64,000 bases of DNA from Paracoccus sulfuroxidans (GTDB taxonomy: Bacteria; Pseudomonadota; Alphaproteobacteria; Rhodobacterales; Rhodobacteraceae): NCBI RefSeq assembly GCF_007830335.1, contig NZ_VLKU01000006.1, positions 191,001 to 255,000 of the forward strand. Direction: 5' to 3'. The position numbers were made by a program, and so were the translations under genes. Position 1 is the first letter of the stretch. Each line of letters opens with the position of its first letter. The notes under the pieces are model-generated. The model had not been told where the DNA came from. It did not search any database and was given only the letters and a program-made list of their open reading frames with translations. Positions 17,971 through 26,510 of the stretch are shown here, piece by piece.

Positions 17971-19236
17971 TTATCCCAAAAGCTCAAGATCGCCGCCGCG
18001 CGGGATCTCGGGGGCTTGGGCGTTTTCGACGATGACCAGATCGAAATTGCCATCATCCTTGCGCCGCCACTGACCGCCGACCAAGGGCGTTTTCGACACA
18101 TTGGCGCGGGCAAATTCCGGCACATTGTCGCGCCCGAATTCGATACGGCCGACGATGCTGTCCAATTTGGTCGCGGCCACGGCCTTCGCCAGCGCATCGC
18201 CATCTGTCGGGTCTTCGGCGCGTTTGATCGCATCGGCGGCGACTTCGAACATCGCGTGCACGAAGCCCACTGGCTGCGTCCATTGGCGCTTCGCCGCAGC
18301 CTCAAACCCCGCCGCCAATTGGGCGCTGCTTTCCCCGGTCAGTGAGGATTTGAACGGATGGTTCGGCGTCCACCAGACCTCCGAGGTCAGGTTGTGCCCA
18401 AGCGGCCCAAGCGCCTGCACGCTTTCGGGGAAAAGCAACGCCTTCGCCATCGTCACGATCTTCGGGTTCAGCCCCTGCTGCTTGGCCTGCGTCCAGAAGG
18501 TCGTGAAATCGGGCGGGATCGGGATGCCGACCAGAATATCGGCGCCGGATTGTTTGAAGGCGTTGATCTGGGCGCTGAAATCATCGGTCAGGTTCTGATA
18601 ACGACCGGGATCGGTCAGCTTGAAGCCAGCCTCGGCCAGCGCAGGCGGCATGCCGACCGGCGAGGCCCAGGCATTCCCGTCCGCATCATTCGGCCAGAGC
18701 GCGCCAACTGCCTTGTTGGTATCCGCGCTGTTCCACATGCCAAGGAAGACCGCGATCGCGTCCTCAAGCCCCCAGAAGAAGTGATAGGCATAGTCGAAAC
18801 CCTGCCAGCTTGCGGGGTCTTGCGGGTTGCCCTGCTGGCCGATGAACCACGGCTGCCAGGGCGCGACGGTCGAGATCACCGGGATTTCTTCGGCCTCACC
18901 GACCGAACAGACGGGATTGGTAGTTTCGGGCGTCGAGGCGACCAGAAGCAGGTTCACCTCATCGCGGCTGACCAGTTCCTTCGCGACTTCGGCGGCGCGG
19001 TTCGGGTTCGACTGGCTGTCCTTGACGATCACCTCGACATCAAGGCCGAGGCCGGGGGCTGCGGCCAGAAACTTATCGACCATGAATTTGTCGGCGGCGG
19101 AAAAGGCCGAAAGCGGGCCGGTCTGCGGGCTGACATAGCCAAGCTTCACGCGCGTTCCTTGCGCCAAAGCCGGGGCGGCAAGCCCGACTGCTGCCACGGC
19201 CGCGCTGGTCTGCAGGAAATTCCTTCTGGTGAACAT
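17971..19236 (-). CDS. ABC transporter substrate-binding protein (LivK type), Tat-exported
   Basis: A 421-residue periplasmic binding protein of the branched-chain amino acid/amide/aromatic type. The N-terminus MFTRRNFLQTSAAVAAVGLA has a twin-arginine motif and AXA cleavage, so it is exported folded. KLGYVSPQTGPLSAFSAAD is the usual first strand of the fold. It is the first gene of the transporter/dioxygenase operon and has its own promoter region (19237-19503) with a LysR-like box. The substrate is probably a phenolic compound feeding the hydroxyquinol route, by context only. Confidence 0.92.
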   Translation of the reverse strand: MFTRRNFLQTSAAVAAVGLAAPALAQGTRVKLGYVSPQTGPLSAFSAADKFMVDKFLAAAPGLGLDVEVIVKDSQSNPNRAAEVAKELVSRDEVNLLLVASTPETTNPVCSVGEAEEIPVISTVAPWQPWFIGQQGNPQDPASWQGFDYAYHFFWGLEDAIAVFLGMWNSADTNKAVGALWPNDADGNAWASPVGMPPALAEAGFKLTDPGRYQNLTDDFSAQINAFKQSGADILVGIPIPPDFTTFWTQAKQQGLNPKIVTMAKALLFPESVQALGPLGHNLTSEVWWTPNHPFKSSLTGESSAQLAAGFEAAAKRQWTQPVGFVHAMFEVAADAIKRAEDPTDGDALAKAVAATKLDSIVGRIEFGRDNVPEFARANVSKTPLVGGQWRRKDDGNFDLVIVENAQAPEIPRGGDLELLG

Positions 19237-19348
19237 CGCACATCCTCCCTGACGTGTGTTCTGTCTGGTGAAGGCGTTCAGCGGTCCGGGGGGTTTGCGA
19301 TTTGGTCGTTCTTATCCGGCCGTGACATGCCCTCTGCTTCCAGAAAGC

Positions 19349-19401
19349 CTAGGACCACAAAACTGCATAAGTGATCGGATAAATGCGGGGTTATATAGCT
19401 T
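19349..19401 (-). promoter_or_regulatory. Shared LysR-type promoter element of the transporter/dioxygenase operon
   Basis: TGATCGGAT (19372-19380) and TATAGCTT (19394-19401) are separated by 13 bp. The same two blocks at the same spacing occur at 22417-22446 before the maleylacetate reductase gene. Similarity extends toward both genes, with TATGC and TTGTG blocks and CTAG. It lies about 110-165 bp upstream of the binding-protein start. Confidence 0.65.
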
Positions 19402-19432
19402 TTTGATATATTTACCTGCGCGCCGAAAACGG

Positions 19433-19458
19433 AAAAGGGGAGAGCCGAAGCCCTCCCC
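19433..19458 (-). terminator. Intrinsic terminator after the flavin hydroxylase gene
   Basis: On the minus strand GGGGAGGGC, a TTCG tetraloop and GCTCTCCCC form a 9-bp stem with one mismatch, followed by TTTT. It sits about 50 nt past the hydroxylase stop and separates that operon from the transporter operon. Confidence 0.75.
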
Positions 19459-19503
19459 AGTGCTGCTCGCACTCATTTGCTGGCGTAGGGCGCTAAACCC
19501 TTG

Positions 19504-21261
19504 TCAGCGATCCAGAATTTGGCGCATCACGCGGCCAAGCTCTTCTGCGGGCGCGGCGGACAGGCGGGTCGCGCGCCAGGCGACATGGTGATCCGGGCGG
19601 ACGAGCAAGGCGCCGTTATCCTCGATCTCGCTGATACGGGCCCAATCGCCACTGTGATCGACATAGGTCTGGCGCGGGCCGATGACTTGGGTGACGATCT
19701 CGATCCCCAATTCATCGCCAACCTGCTTGGCTGCATCCGCCCAAGCCTCGCCGCCAAGGCCCGTCAGCAGGGTGAACTTGCCGTGGCCGGTCAGGTCCAG
19801 CGTCGACGTCTCCGCCCCATTGTCCGAACGATAGAGCCAGACATGCGGCAGACGCGCGCCGGGCCAGGTTGTCGGCTGATAATGCAAGTCCGCGTCAAGC
19901 TGGAAGTCCGGCTCGATCTGACCATCCGGGGCCACCGCATCCGAGCGGTAGCGCTGGTTCATCTCGACCCCATGGGCGTCGAATTCGTATTTCTTATAGG
20001 CAATCGCCTTGCGGATTGCGTCCCGTTGGGCCGATGCGGCATCCGTCCCTTCGCTGCGGGCTTCAAGGTTCTTCTGCATCTGTTCGGGGCTGACGCCTTC
20101 GTCCATACCAAGGGCCGAGAAGATCGGGCCGGTATCGGCAATCGACTGGTTGGCGCGGGTCACGATCTGCTTGGCAATCGGCGCGCGTTCGGCGTTGTAG
20201 CTGTCGAGAAGCCCTTCGCCCGCCTGACCCTTCAGCACCATCGACAGTTTCCATGCGAGGTTGAACGCATCCTGGATCGAGGTATTCGAGCCCAAGCCGT
20301 TTGACGGCGGGTGGCGGTGGATCGCATCGCCCATGCAATAGACCCGGCCAGCCGAGACCTGCGTCGCGTGGTAATTGTTCACGGTCCAGGTATTGGCCGC
20401 GATCAGGTCGATCTCCATCGTCGGATCGCCGATCAGCTGGCGCGCAACCTCGGTCGCGAATTCGGGCGTCACCTCGGGCGCGGGGCCGTTGATGTCATAG
20501 CCCCAAACGATCAGCCATTCGTTCCACGGGCGCACCATCCGCACCAGACCCATGCCGATCCCACCGACATCCGCGCCGGGCTGCATCACCCAGTAAAGGA
20601 CCGAGGGGCGATGGGCCACATATTTGGACAGATCGGCGCGGAAATGGATGTTCATCGATCCGCCGACAGCCATCTTGCCCTCAAACGGCAGGCCCGCATG
20701 TTCGGCGACCAGAGATTTCCCGCCATCCGCGCCGATCAGGTATTTTGAGCGGATGGTGAATTCCTTGCCCGACAGACGATCAAGGCAGGTCGTCGTCACG
20801 CCATCCGCATCCTGCACATGGCTGATATATTCGGTGGACATCCGCGCCTGAGTGCCGCGTTCGCAAGCGGTTTTGAAGAGCAGCGGCTCCATAAAGGTCT
20901 GCGGCAGGTCGTTCATCTTCGTCGGCGAGGACATCTGATGTTCGGCCTTCGACAGGGGATGGTTGCCCCATGCCTTCATCCGGCCAATCTCTTCCCCCGC
21001 AAGGCTTTCGCAGAAGATGTTCTCGCCCATCAGATCCTGACCGGCGGCGAACATATAGACCTCATCCTCGACGTCGCGGCCAAGGTCGCGCAGAACCTCC
21101 ATCGTGCGCTGGTTGGTGATATGGGCGCGCGGCGAATTTGCCAGCCAGCGATAGCGGTTGATCGCGATGTTATCGACGCCATAGGTCGACAAAAGCGCAG
21201 CCGTCGCCGAACCGGCGGGGCCGGTGCCAATGATCAGGACGTCGGTGTTGATATCAGACAT
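19504..21261 (-). CDS. FAD-dependent aromatic hydroxylase (TfdB/resorcinol-hydroxylase-like)
   Basis: A 585-residue class A flavoprotein monooxygenase. It has an N-terminal FAD-binding GTGPAGSATAALL (about 12-24), the middle DG motif LIGADGGKSLV, and YCMGDAIHRHPPSNGLGSNT, the FAD-ribityl GD motif. A C-terminal thioredoxin-like domain is typical of the phenol hydroxylase/TfdB group. The ATG at 21261 follows GGAGGAG; the 10-residue longer frame lacks this. Linked to a maleylacetate reductase and hydroxyquinol dioxygenase, it most likely hydroxylates resorcinol (or a similar phenol) to hydroxyquinol, the same trio known for resorcinol degradation in Corynebacterium. Exact substrate is inference. 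Confidence 0.88.
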   Translation of the reverse strand: MSDINTDVLIIGTGPAGSATAALLSTYGVDNIAINRYRWLANSPRAHITNQRTMEVLRDLGRDVEDEVYMFAAGQDLMGENIFCESLAGEEIGRMKAWGNHPLSKAEHQMSSPTKMNDLPQTFMEPLLFKTACERGTQARMSTEYISHVQDADGVTTTCLDRLSGKEFTIRSKYLIGADGGKSLVAEHAGLPFEGKMAVGGSMNIHFRADLSKYVAHRPSVLYWVMQPGADVGGIGMGLVRMVRPWNEWLIVWGYDINGPAPEVTPEFATEVARQLIGDPTMEIDLIAANTWTVNNYHATQVSAGRVYCMGDAIHRHPPSNGLGSNTSIQDAFNLAWKLSMVLKGQAGEGLLDSYNAERAPIAKQIVTRANQSIADTGPIFSALGMDEGVSPEQMQKNLEARSEGTDAASAQRDAIRKAIAYKKYEFDAHGVEMNQRYRSDAVAPDGQIEPDFQLDADLHYQPTTWPGARLPHVWLYRSDNGAETSTLDLTGHGKFTLLTGLGGEAWADAAKQVGDELGIEIVTQVIGPRQTYVDHSGDWARISEIEDNGALLVRPDHHVAWRATRLSAAPAEELGRVMRQILDR

Positions 21262-21294
21262 GAGATCTCCTCCAAAACCTCGGGTCGACATGGA

Positions 21295-22368
21295 TCAGGC
21301 GCGGGGAGTGTCCCCCGCCCATGCCGCTTGCAAAAGACTGCGGATCGCGTCCCGTTCAATCGGGCGCGGGTTCCAATAGGGGTTTTCGACGGCCAGATCA
21401 GCAGCACGGTCGAGGTCGCTTTCCTTCATCCCGAGATCGCGCAGCGCCAGAGGCGCGCCCATCCGGGTCGCGAAGTCATGAAGCGCAAGGCCCGCATTCT
21501 CGCCGCCATATATCTCGGTGATCGGGGCAAGAAGCTCGGGAACCGCCTGCGCGTTATAGGCAATCGCATGGGGCAGGATCACCGCGTGGGTTTCGGCATG
21601 GGGCAGATCGAAACTGCCGCCGAGCGTGTGGCAAAGCTTGTGATGAAGCGCCATGCCCACTTGCCCCAGCACCGAACCGCAGAGCCAAGCACCATAGAGC
21701 GTCTCGCCCCGCGCGCTCAGATCCTGAGGGTTCTCCAGCACTTTCGGCAGCGCGGATTTGAAGGCGCTGAGGCCTTCAACCGCCATCAGCGAGGAAATCG
21801 GGTTGCGGTCGCGGGCATAAAGCCCTTCCGCCGCATGGGCCATTGCGTTCAGCGCACTGGTCACGGTCATCTCGGTCGGCAGGCTCGCGACCAGTTCGGC
21901 GTCGTAAAGGATGACCTCGGGCTGGACCTTCGCGTCGGTCAGCGTGGTCTTGCGACCGCCTTCGGTCTGGCCAAGGATCGGCGTCGCCTCGCTGCCCGCA
22001 TAGGTCGTCGGCACAACGATCTGCGGCAGATCGGTGCGGAGCGCAATCGCCTTGCCAAGCCCGGTGGTTGAACCACCGCCGACGGCAACCAGCACATCCG
22101 CGCCAACCTCCCTTGCATAGGCCGTCGCGCGTTCCGAGAGATCGACCGGCGTGTGCATCGCGGCTTCCGTGAAGCGGCCAACGGCCAGCGGGCCGAGATA
22201 TTCGGCGAATTCGTCAGCGGTATCGGCCTGATGCGGCGTCGTTAGGATCAGCGCGCGTTTCGCACCAAGCGCCTCGACCTCCTCGGCGATCTTCCGACGG
22301 ACGCCAGCGCCGAAGCGAACCCGGACTGCGGGCGTTCTGGCTGTGAATTCGTCGCGGAAATGGGACAT
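21295..22368 (-). CDS. Maleylacetate reductase (iron-type alcohol dehydrogenase family)
   Basis: A 357-residue maleylacetate reductase converting maleylacetate to 3-oxoadipate with NAD(P)H. GGGSTTGLGKAIAL (about residue 95) binds the dinucleotide; PTTYAGSEATPILG and MALHHKLCHTLGGSFDLPHA are family hallmarks. The ATG at 22368 has AGGAG about 7 nt upstream; the longer frame overlaps the promoter and LysR gene. It is the first gene of a unit with the flavin hydroxylase (33-nt gap) and is divergent from the LysR gene. Confidence 0.93.
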   Translation of the reverse strand: MSHFRDEFTARTPAVRVRFGAGVRRKIAEEVEALGAKRALILTTPHQADTADEFAEYLGPLAVGRFTEAAMHTPVDLSERATAYAREVGADVLVAVGGGSTTGLGKAIALRTDLPQIVVPTTYAGSEATPILGQTEGGRKTTLTDAKVQPEVILYDAELVASLPTEMTVTSALNAMAHAAEGLYARDRNPISSLMAVEGLSAFKSALPKVLENPQDLSARGETLYGAWLCGSVLGQVGMALHHKLCHTLGGSFDLPHAETHAVILPHAIAYNAQAVPELLAPITEIYGGENAGLALHDFATRMGAPLALRDLGMKESDLDRAADLAVENPYWNPRPIERDAIRSLLQAAWAGDTPRA

Positions 22369-22394
22369 CTGATTTCTCCTACCGTTGAGCCAGA

Positions 22395-22446
22395 CTAGCG
22401 CACAATAGCGGCATATTGATCGGATGTTCGGAATGTAATATAGCTT
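22395..22446. promoter_or_regulatory. Shared LysR-type element between maleylacetate reductase and lysR
   Basis: The divergent gap (22369-22452) contains TGATCGGAT (22417-22425) and TATAGCTT (22439-22446), 13 bp apart, matching the site at 19372-19401. The position fits a LysR activator site upstream of the reductase promoter that also overlaps the lysR start. LysR auto-repression plus activation is the standard arrangement. Confidence 0.65.
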
Positions 22447-22452
22447 CAAGTT

Positions 22453-23403
22453 ATGAAACTCGACAGTGATCATCTGGAAATCCTCGCGGTCATCGTCGAA
22501 AAGGGCGGGCTGACCGAAGGGGCGGAGGCTTTGGGGAAGTCCCAACCTTCCGTCTCGCGCACGATTGCCTTTCTGCAGGATCGCGTCGGGATGCCGCTAT
22601 TCGAACCCGGCCGCCGACCGCTTCGCCCGACGGAGCTTGGCCAGTCGCTGGCCCGCATCGGCGCGCAGATCCGGTCCCTGAACCAAGAAGCCAGCCAGCT
22701 TCTGACCCGCTACCGCGCGGGTCATGCAGGCCGGTTGCGGATCGGGGGCACGCCGATTTTCATGGACGGCGTCATTTCGACCATGGTCGCTGATTTTCAG
22801 GCGCATGAGCCTGACGTGCAGATCGACCAGTCCTATGGCTATCTGGACGAGCTTCTCACGCAGCTTCGCAATGGCGCGCTGGATCTGGCGATTGCCCCCC
22901 TCAGCCCCAGCATGACGCCCAAGGATATGGAGTTCACGCCGGTCCTGGCCGGTCGCAACGTCGTCGCCTGCCGCGCCTCGCATCCGCTGATCCGGCGCGG
23001 CGCGATCACCATGGACGATATCCGGCCCTATCAGTGGATTTCCCCGCCCGAGAACAGCCCGCTCTATCTGGACCTACAGCTTGCCCTGCGCTCCATCGGG
23101 CAGGAGAATTTCCGCGTGAATTTCTCGGGCGGGTCGCTGGCCTCGATCCTCAGCGTGCTGGTCGGATCGGATTCGCTGACAGTGCTGCCCTATTCGGTGG
23201 TCTTCATGTCACGCAAGACCATGGGTATCGACGCGCTGCCGGTGAAGATCGAGCATCCCGCGCGTCGCCTTGGCATCATCCGCCCCAAGGATCGCAGCGG
23301 GCCGCCGTCGGCCGCTCAGTTCGCCAGTTTCCTGACTTCGGAGCTGGCGCGCTTGCAGGCGCGGATGGATCATGAGCAGCAGGTGACGCGCAGGCGGGGA
23401 TAA
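22453..23403 (+). CDS. LysR family regulator of the hydroxyquinol pathway
   Basis: A 316-residue LysR-type regulator: winged helix at about 1-65 (LTEGAEALGKSQPSVSRTI), then a periplasmic-binding-like effector domain beginning GRLRIGGTPIF. It is divergent from the maleylacetate reductase/hydroxylase operon. No clear ribosome site precedes the ATG and a TAATAT block lies 12 nt upstream, so a leaderless or near-leaderless mRNA is possible. The effector is probably a pathway intermediate; the twin boxes suggest it also controls the transporter/dioxygenase operon. Confidence 0.9.
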   Translation: MKLDSDHLEILAVIVEKGGLTEGAEALGKSQPSVSRTIAFLQDRVGMPLFEPGRRPLRPTELGQSLARIGAQIRSLNQEASQLLTRYRAGHAGRLRIGGTPIFMDGVISTMVADFQAHEPDVQIDQSYGYLDELLTQLRNGALDLAIAPLSPSMTPKDMEFTPVLAGRNVVACRASHPLIRRGAITMDDIRPYQWISPPENSPLYLDLQLALRSIGQENFRVNFSGGSLASILSVLVGSDSLTVLPYSVVFMSRKTMGIDALPVKIEHPARRLGIIRPKDRSGPPSAAQFASFLTSELARLQARMDHEQQVTRRRG

Positions 23404-23419
23404 GCCCGACATATCGCCG

Positions 23420-23698
23420 TCAGCGAATCGCCAGATACTCTGCCGAAACATATCCCGACACATTGGGGCGGTCTGCAAGCGAGACCCAGCACCAGGTTTT
23501 GCCGTTGTTCTCCATGCACTTGTGGCGAGTGACACGCGTTCCGTCGGGCAGCCCGATGATGATCCTGTGGTTGAGGCCGGGGCCCGCGCGAAGCTTCAGC
23601 AGGTCGTCCGGTCCGGCACCCTTGACCACTGCGCCAGAACCCACCGCACAGCCAGCAGCGATCGTGAGAGCAAGAAGAGCAGCAAGATGAGTTCGCAT
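23420..23698 (-). CDS. Small SH3-domain lipoprotein
   Basis: A 92-residue protein with a lipoprotein signal (MRTHLAALLALTIAAGC; lipid attachment at Cys17). A bacterial SH3 domain follows, with LKLRAGPGLNHRIIIGLPDG and VSGYVSAEYL. Two further Cys flank KTWCWV. SH3b modules bind peptidoglycan or protein partners. The 3' end lies next to the lysR end (convergent, 16-nt gap). No functional link to the aromatic genes is apparent. Confidence 0.8.
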   Translation of the reverse strand: MRTHLAALLALTIAAGCAVGSGAVVKGAGPDDLLKLRAGPGLNHRIIIGLPDGTRVTRHKCMENNGKTWCWVSLADRPNVSGYVSAEYLAIR

Positions 23699-23776
23699 GG
23701 CAAGACCTGAATCGTTTTGCCATCACTATGACATTGCCGCGCCAAATGACAGCAGGGAGGTGCGGGGCAGGGTGCC

Positions 23777-24706
23777 CTATCGGTTCGGTGTGGCCATCGC
23801 CCTCCGCTTCTCGGTCAGAAAATCGACCAGCGCGCGCAGCTTTGGCGGCATCTGGTCGCGGGTCGGGATGTAAAGGTTGAAGCCATCGAAGGGCGGGCAC
23901 CAATCGGCGAGCACCCGGACGAGCGCGCCGGTTTTCAGATGCCTGCGGACGGCGAAATCCATATGCATCGCAAGCCCGACGCCTTCCAGTGCCGCATCGA
24001 TCAGCAGGTCGTCACTGTTGACGGTGAATGATCCCTGCGGCTGGAAATGCTGATCGTTGCCGCTCGCGGGATCGGTGAATTCCCAAGGCGAAATCGTGCT
24101 GCTCATGCCGTGGCGCAGGCCGAGGCAATCGTGGTTCACGAGGTCGGCTGGACTGCGCGGGGGCGGGTTCGCGGCGAAATAGCTGGGCGCGCCCACGATG
24201 GCGAGCGAGATCGGCGGGCAGAGCGGGACCGCAATCATCGTGTCGCCCACGGCCTCGCGCAGCCGAATGCCTGCGTCACAGCCTTCGCGGATGATGTCGC
24301 CGAACTCATCTTCAACGACGATTTCCAGACGGATCTCGGGATATCTGCGATGAAATTCCGCGAGATGCGGCAGAAGCAGATATTTTGCGGCCACGCGGGA
24401 GCTGTTGATCCGCACCTCACCCGCAGGACGGTTGCCTGAATCCTGCAGCGCATCGACCGCGAGTTTGATCGCCGCAAGGCTCGGGTCGACCTGCGCCAGC
24501 AAATCGCGACCGGCTTCGGTCATGGACACCGCGCGGGTCGATCGGTTGAGCAGCCTGACCTCCAGCTTTTCTTCGAGCGCGCGGATCGATTGCGACAGCG
24601 CGGACGGGGAAATGCTCAGTTTCGCCGCCGCCCGCGTGAAATTGCCTTCGCGGGCGACTTCGGCGAAGGCGGCGATTGCGGGAAGAAGAAGTCGATCCAT
24701 GCGCAT
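23777..24706 (-). CDS. LysR family transcriptional regulator
   Basis: A 309-residue LysR regulator with the helix-turn-helix at about 18-40 (NFTRAAAKLSISPSALSQSI) and the usual effector domain from about residue 90. Two starts are possible two codons apart (24706, 24700). It is divergent from the NAD(P)-binding protein/hydrolase pair at 24842-26460 and probably regulates them through the palindrome at 24713-24727. Confidence 0.9.
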   Translation of the reverse strand: MRMDRLLLPAIAAFAEVAREGNFTRAAAKLSISPSALSQSIRALEEKLEVRLLNRSTRAVSMTEAGRDLLAQVDPSLAAIKLAVDALQDSGNRPAGEVRINSSRVAAKYLLLPHLAEFHRRYPEIRLEIVVEDEFGDIIREGCDAGIRLREAVGDTMIAVPLCPPISLAIVGAPSYFAANPPPRSPADLVNHDCLGLRHGMSSTISPWEFTDPASGNDQHFQPQGSFTVNSDDLLIDAALEGVGLAMHMDFAVRRHLKTGALVRVLADWCPPFDGFNLYIPTRDQMPPKLRALVDFLTEKRRAMATPNR

Positions 24707-24712
24707 CCACTG

Positions 24713-24727
24713 TGAAGTCAGACTTCA
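24713..24727. promoter_or_regulatory. 15-bp palindrome, candidate LysR operator
   Basis: TGAAGTC, a central A and GACTTCA form a perfect dyad 7 bp from the lysR start, in the 135-bp gap shared with the divergent NAD(P)-binding protein gene. Confidence 0.5.
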
Positions 24728-24841
24728 AGGTCAATGAAGCTATGGCCGGTTTTTCAGGCCAATCCAATTCTCTATTTGTAAGTGCAGTTGATAAACGAAA
24801 CCCTGACCGGCCCCCGAAGGCCGAAGATAAAGGATGAAGCC

Positions 24842-25477
24842 ATGACGAAAGTTCTGATCCTCGGCGCAAGCGGGCAGATCGCCCGGCACGTCATCGACAT
24901 GCTGGCAGATCGCGCGGATACCGAAATGACGCTGTTCCTGCGCGATGCCTCCAGACTGGGCCGCAATGCCCCGAAGAATGCCCGCGTGATCGAGGGCGAC
25001 GTGCTTGATACCGCGAAGCTGAAAGAGGCCGTGGCGGGGCAGGACGTGGTTTACGCAAACCTCGCCGGAGATGTCGACGCTCAGGCGGCCAGCATCATCG
25101 AAGCCATGCAGGGGACGGGCGTGAGCAAGCTGATCTTCTGCACCACCCTTGGCATTTATGACGAGGTGCCGGGCAAGTTCGGCGAATGGAACAACCGCGA
25201 AATCGGCGCCTATATCCCGCCCTATCGCAAGGCCGCCAATCTGATCGAGGCGTCGGGCTTGGACTATGCGGTCCTGCGTCCGGCTTGGCTGACCGACAAT
25301 GATGAAGTCGATTATGAGACGACCGAGCGCCACGAGCCTTTCAAGGGCACCGAGATCTCTCGCAAAAGCGTCGCCGCCGTGGTCGTCGACCTGATCGAAA
25401 GCAATCGCGCTTTGGGTGGTCGCAGCATCGGCATCAACAAGCCGGGCACCGATGGCGACAAACCGGCCTTCATGTGA
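24842..25477 (+). CDS. NAD(P)-binding protein, NmrA/SDR-atypical family
   Basis: A 211-residue single-domain Rossmann protein: [14 protein letters not shown] (about 8-21) binds NAD(P), and VIEGDVLD and LRPAWLTD fit atypical SDRs of the NmrA/YwnB-like group. The ATG at 24842 has AGGA at about 6 nt; the longer frame begins in the leader. It is followed by the hydrolase gene (56-nt gap), and both are divergent from lysR. Likely a stress- or quinone-responsive reductase; the substrate is unknown. Confidence 0.85.
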   Translation: MTKVLILGASGQIARHVIDMLADRADTEMTLFLRDASRLGRNAPKNARVIEGDVLDTAKLKEAVAGQDVVYANLAGDVDAQAASIIEAMQGTGVSKLIFCTTLGIYDEVPGKFGEWNNREIGAYIPPYRKAANLIEASGLDYAVLRPAWLTDNDEVDYETTERHEPFKGTEISRKSVAAVVVDLIESNRALGGRSIGINKPGTDGDKPAFM

Positions 25478-25533
25478 CGGAACCAACCCCGTCCCCAACC
25501 TTTGACTCTCACATTCATTGAGGAGATTGCCCG

Positions 25534-26460
25534 ATGGAATCGATTATGATCCGCAATCACGACATGTATTGGGATATCGCAGCCGATATCTATTTCCCGC
25601 CGAATTTCGACAAAACCAAGAAATACCCGGCGATTATCAGCGCCCATCCGCTCGGAAGCTGCAAGGAACAGACCTCTGGCAACGTCTATGGCGAGGCGCT
25701 GGCCAAGGAAGGTTTCGTCGTCATCGCCTTTGACGCGAGCTTTCAGGGCGCGAGCGGCGGTGAGCCGCGCTTCATCGAAGACCCGGTTCAGCGGGTCGAG
25801 GATTTCCGCCACGTGACCGACTATCTGGTGACTCTGCCCTATGTGGACGAAGACCGGATTGGTGTTTTGGGTATCTGCGGCGGCGGCGGTTATTCGATCA
25901 ATGCCGCGATGACCGAACGCCGGATCAAGGCGGTCGGCACCGTGACCGGCGCGAACTATGGTCGTCTGATGCGCGAAGGCTTCGTCAACTACGACCCGAT
26001 TGGCGCGCTGGAAGACATGGCCAAGCAACGCACGGCGGAGGCGCGGGGCGAGGCGGTCAAGGTCAACGATCTGCTGCCGCCCTCGCCCGAAGAAGCAAAA
26101 CGGCGCGGCATCACCGACCGCGATCTGTACGAGGCGACCAAGTACTACCGGACCCCGCGCGGGCAGAAGCCGCATGGCCTGAACCGCTCGGTCCCCTCGC
26201 ATCAGGCGGCGGCGGTGGGTTGGGACGCGTTCCATCTGGCCGAGGTTCTGCTGACGCAGCCGCTGTGCGTCGTGGTCGGCGACAAGGTCGGCGCCTTCGG
26301 GGCCTATCGCGACGGCAGCGAAATCGTCGGCCGCGCGGCGTCGAAGAAGAAAGAGTTCGTCGTGATCGAAGGCTGGTCGCATTACGACCTTTACGACAAG
26401 CCCGAACCGGTTGCGCAGGCGCTGGCCAAGCTGGTGCCGTTCTACAAGGAAAACCTCTGA
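25534..26460 (+). CDS. Alpha/beta hydrolase, dienelactone-hydrolase-like
   Basis: A 308-residue alpha/beta hydrolase of the YcjY/DLH-like group. The nucleophile region reads GVLGICGGGGYS, where Cys replaces the usual Ser of a GXSXG elbow, as in dienelactone hydrolase-type enzymes. The C-terminal base lies in EGWSHYDLYD. The predicted protein is cytoplasmic. It is co-transcribed with the NAD(P)-binding protein gene. Substrate unknown. Confidence 0.87.
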   Translation: MESIMIRNHDMYWDIAADIYFPPNFDKTKKYPAIISAHPLGSCKEQTSGNVYGEALAKEGFVVIAFDASFQGASGGEPRFIEDPVQRVEDFRHVTDYLVTLPYVDEDRIGVLGICGGGGYSINAAMTERRIKAVGTVTGANYGRLMREGFVNYDPIGALEDMAKQRTAEARGEAVKVNDLLPPSPEEAKRRGITDRDLYEATKYYRTPRGQKPHGLNRSVPSHQAAAVGWDAFHLAEVLLTQPLCVVVGDKVGAFGAYRDGSEIVGRAASKKKEFVVIEGWSHYDLYDKPEPVAQALAKLVPFYKENL

Positions 26461-26468
26461 CGAGTGAC

Positions 26469-26502
26469 AAGCGCGCGCCATCTGGTCGCGCGCTTGCGTT
26501 TT
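26469..26502 (+). terminator. Intrinsic terminator
   Basis: AAGCGCGCG (26469-26477) pairs with CGCGCGCTT (26487-26495), followed by GCGTTTT. It lies 8 nt after the hydrolase stop, just before the end of the convergent DoxX gene. Confidence 0.75.
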
Positions 26503-26510
26503 GGAACGCC

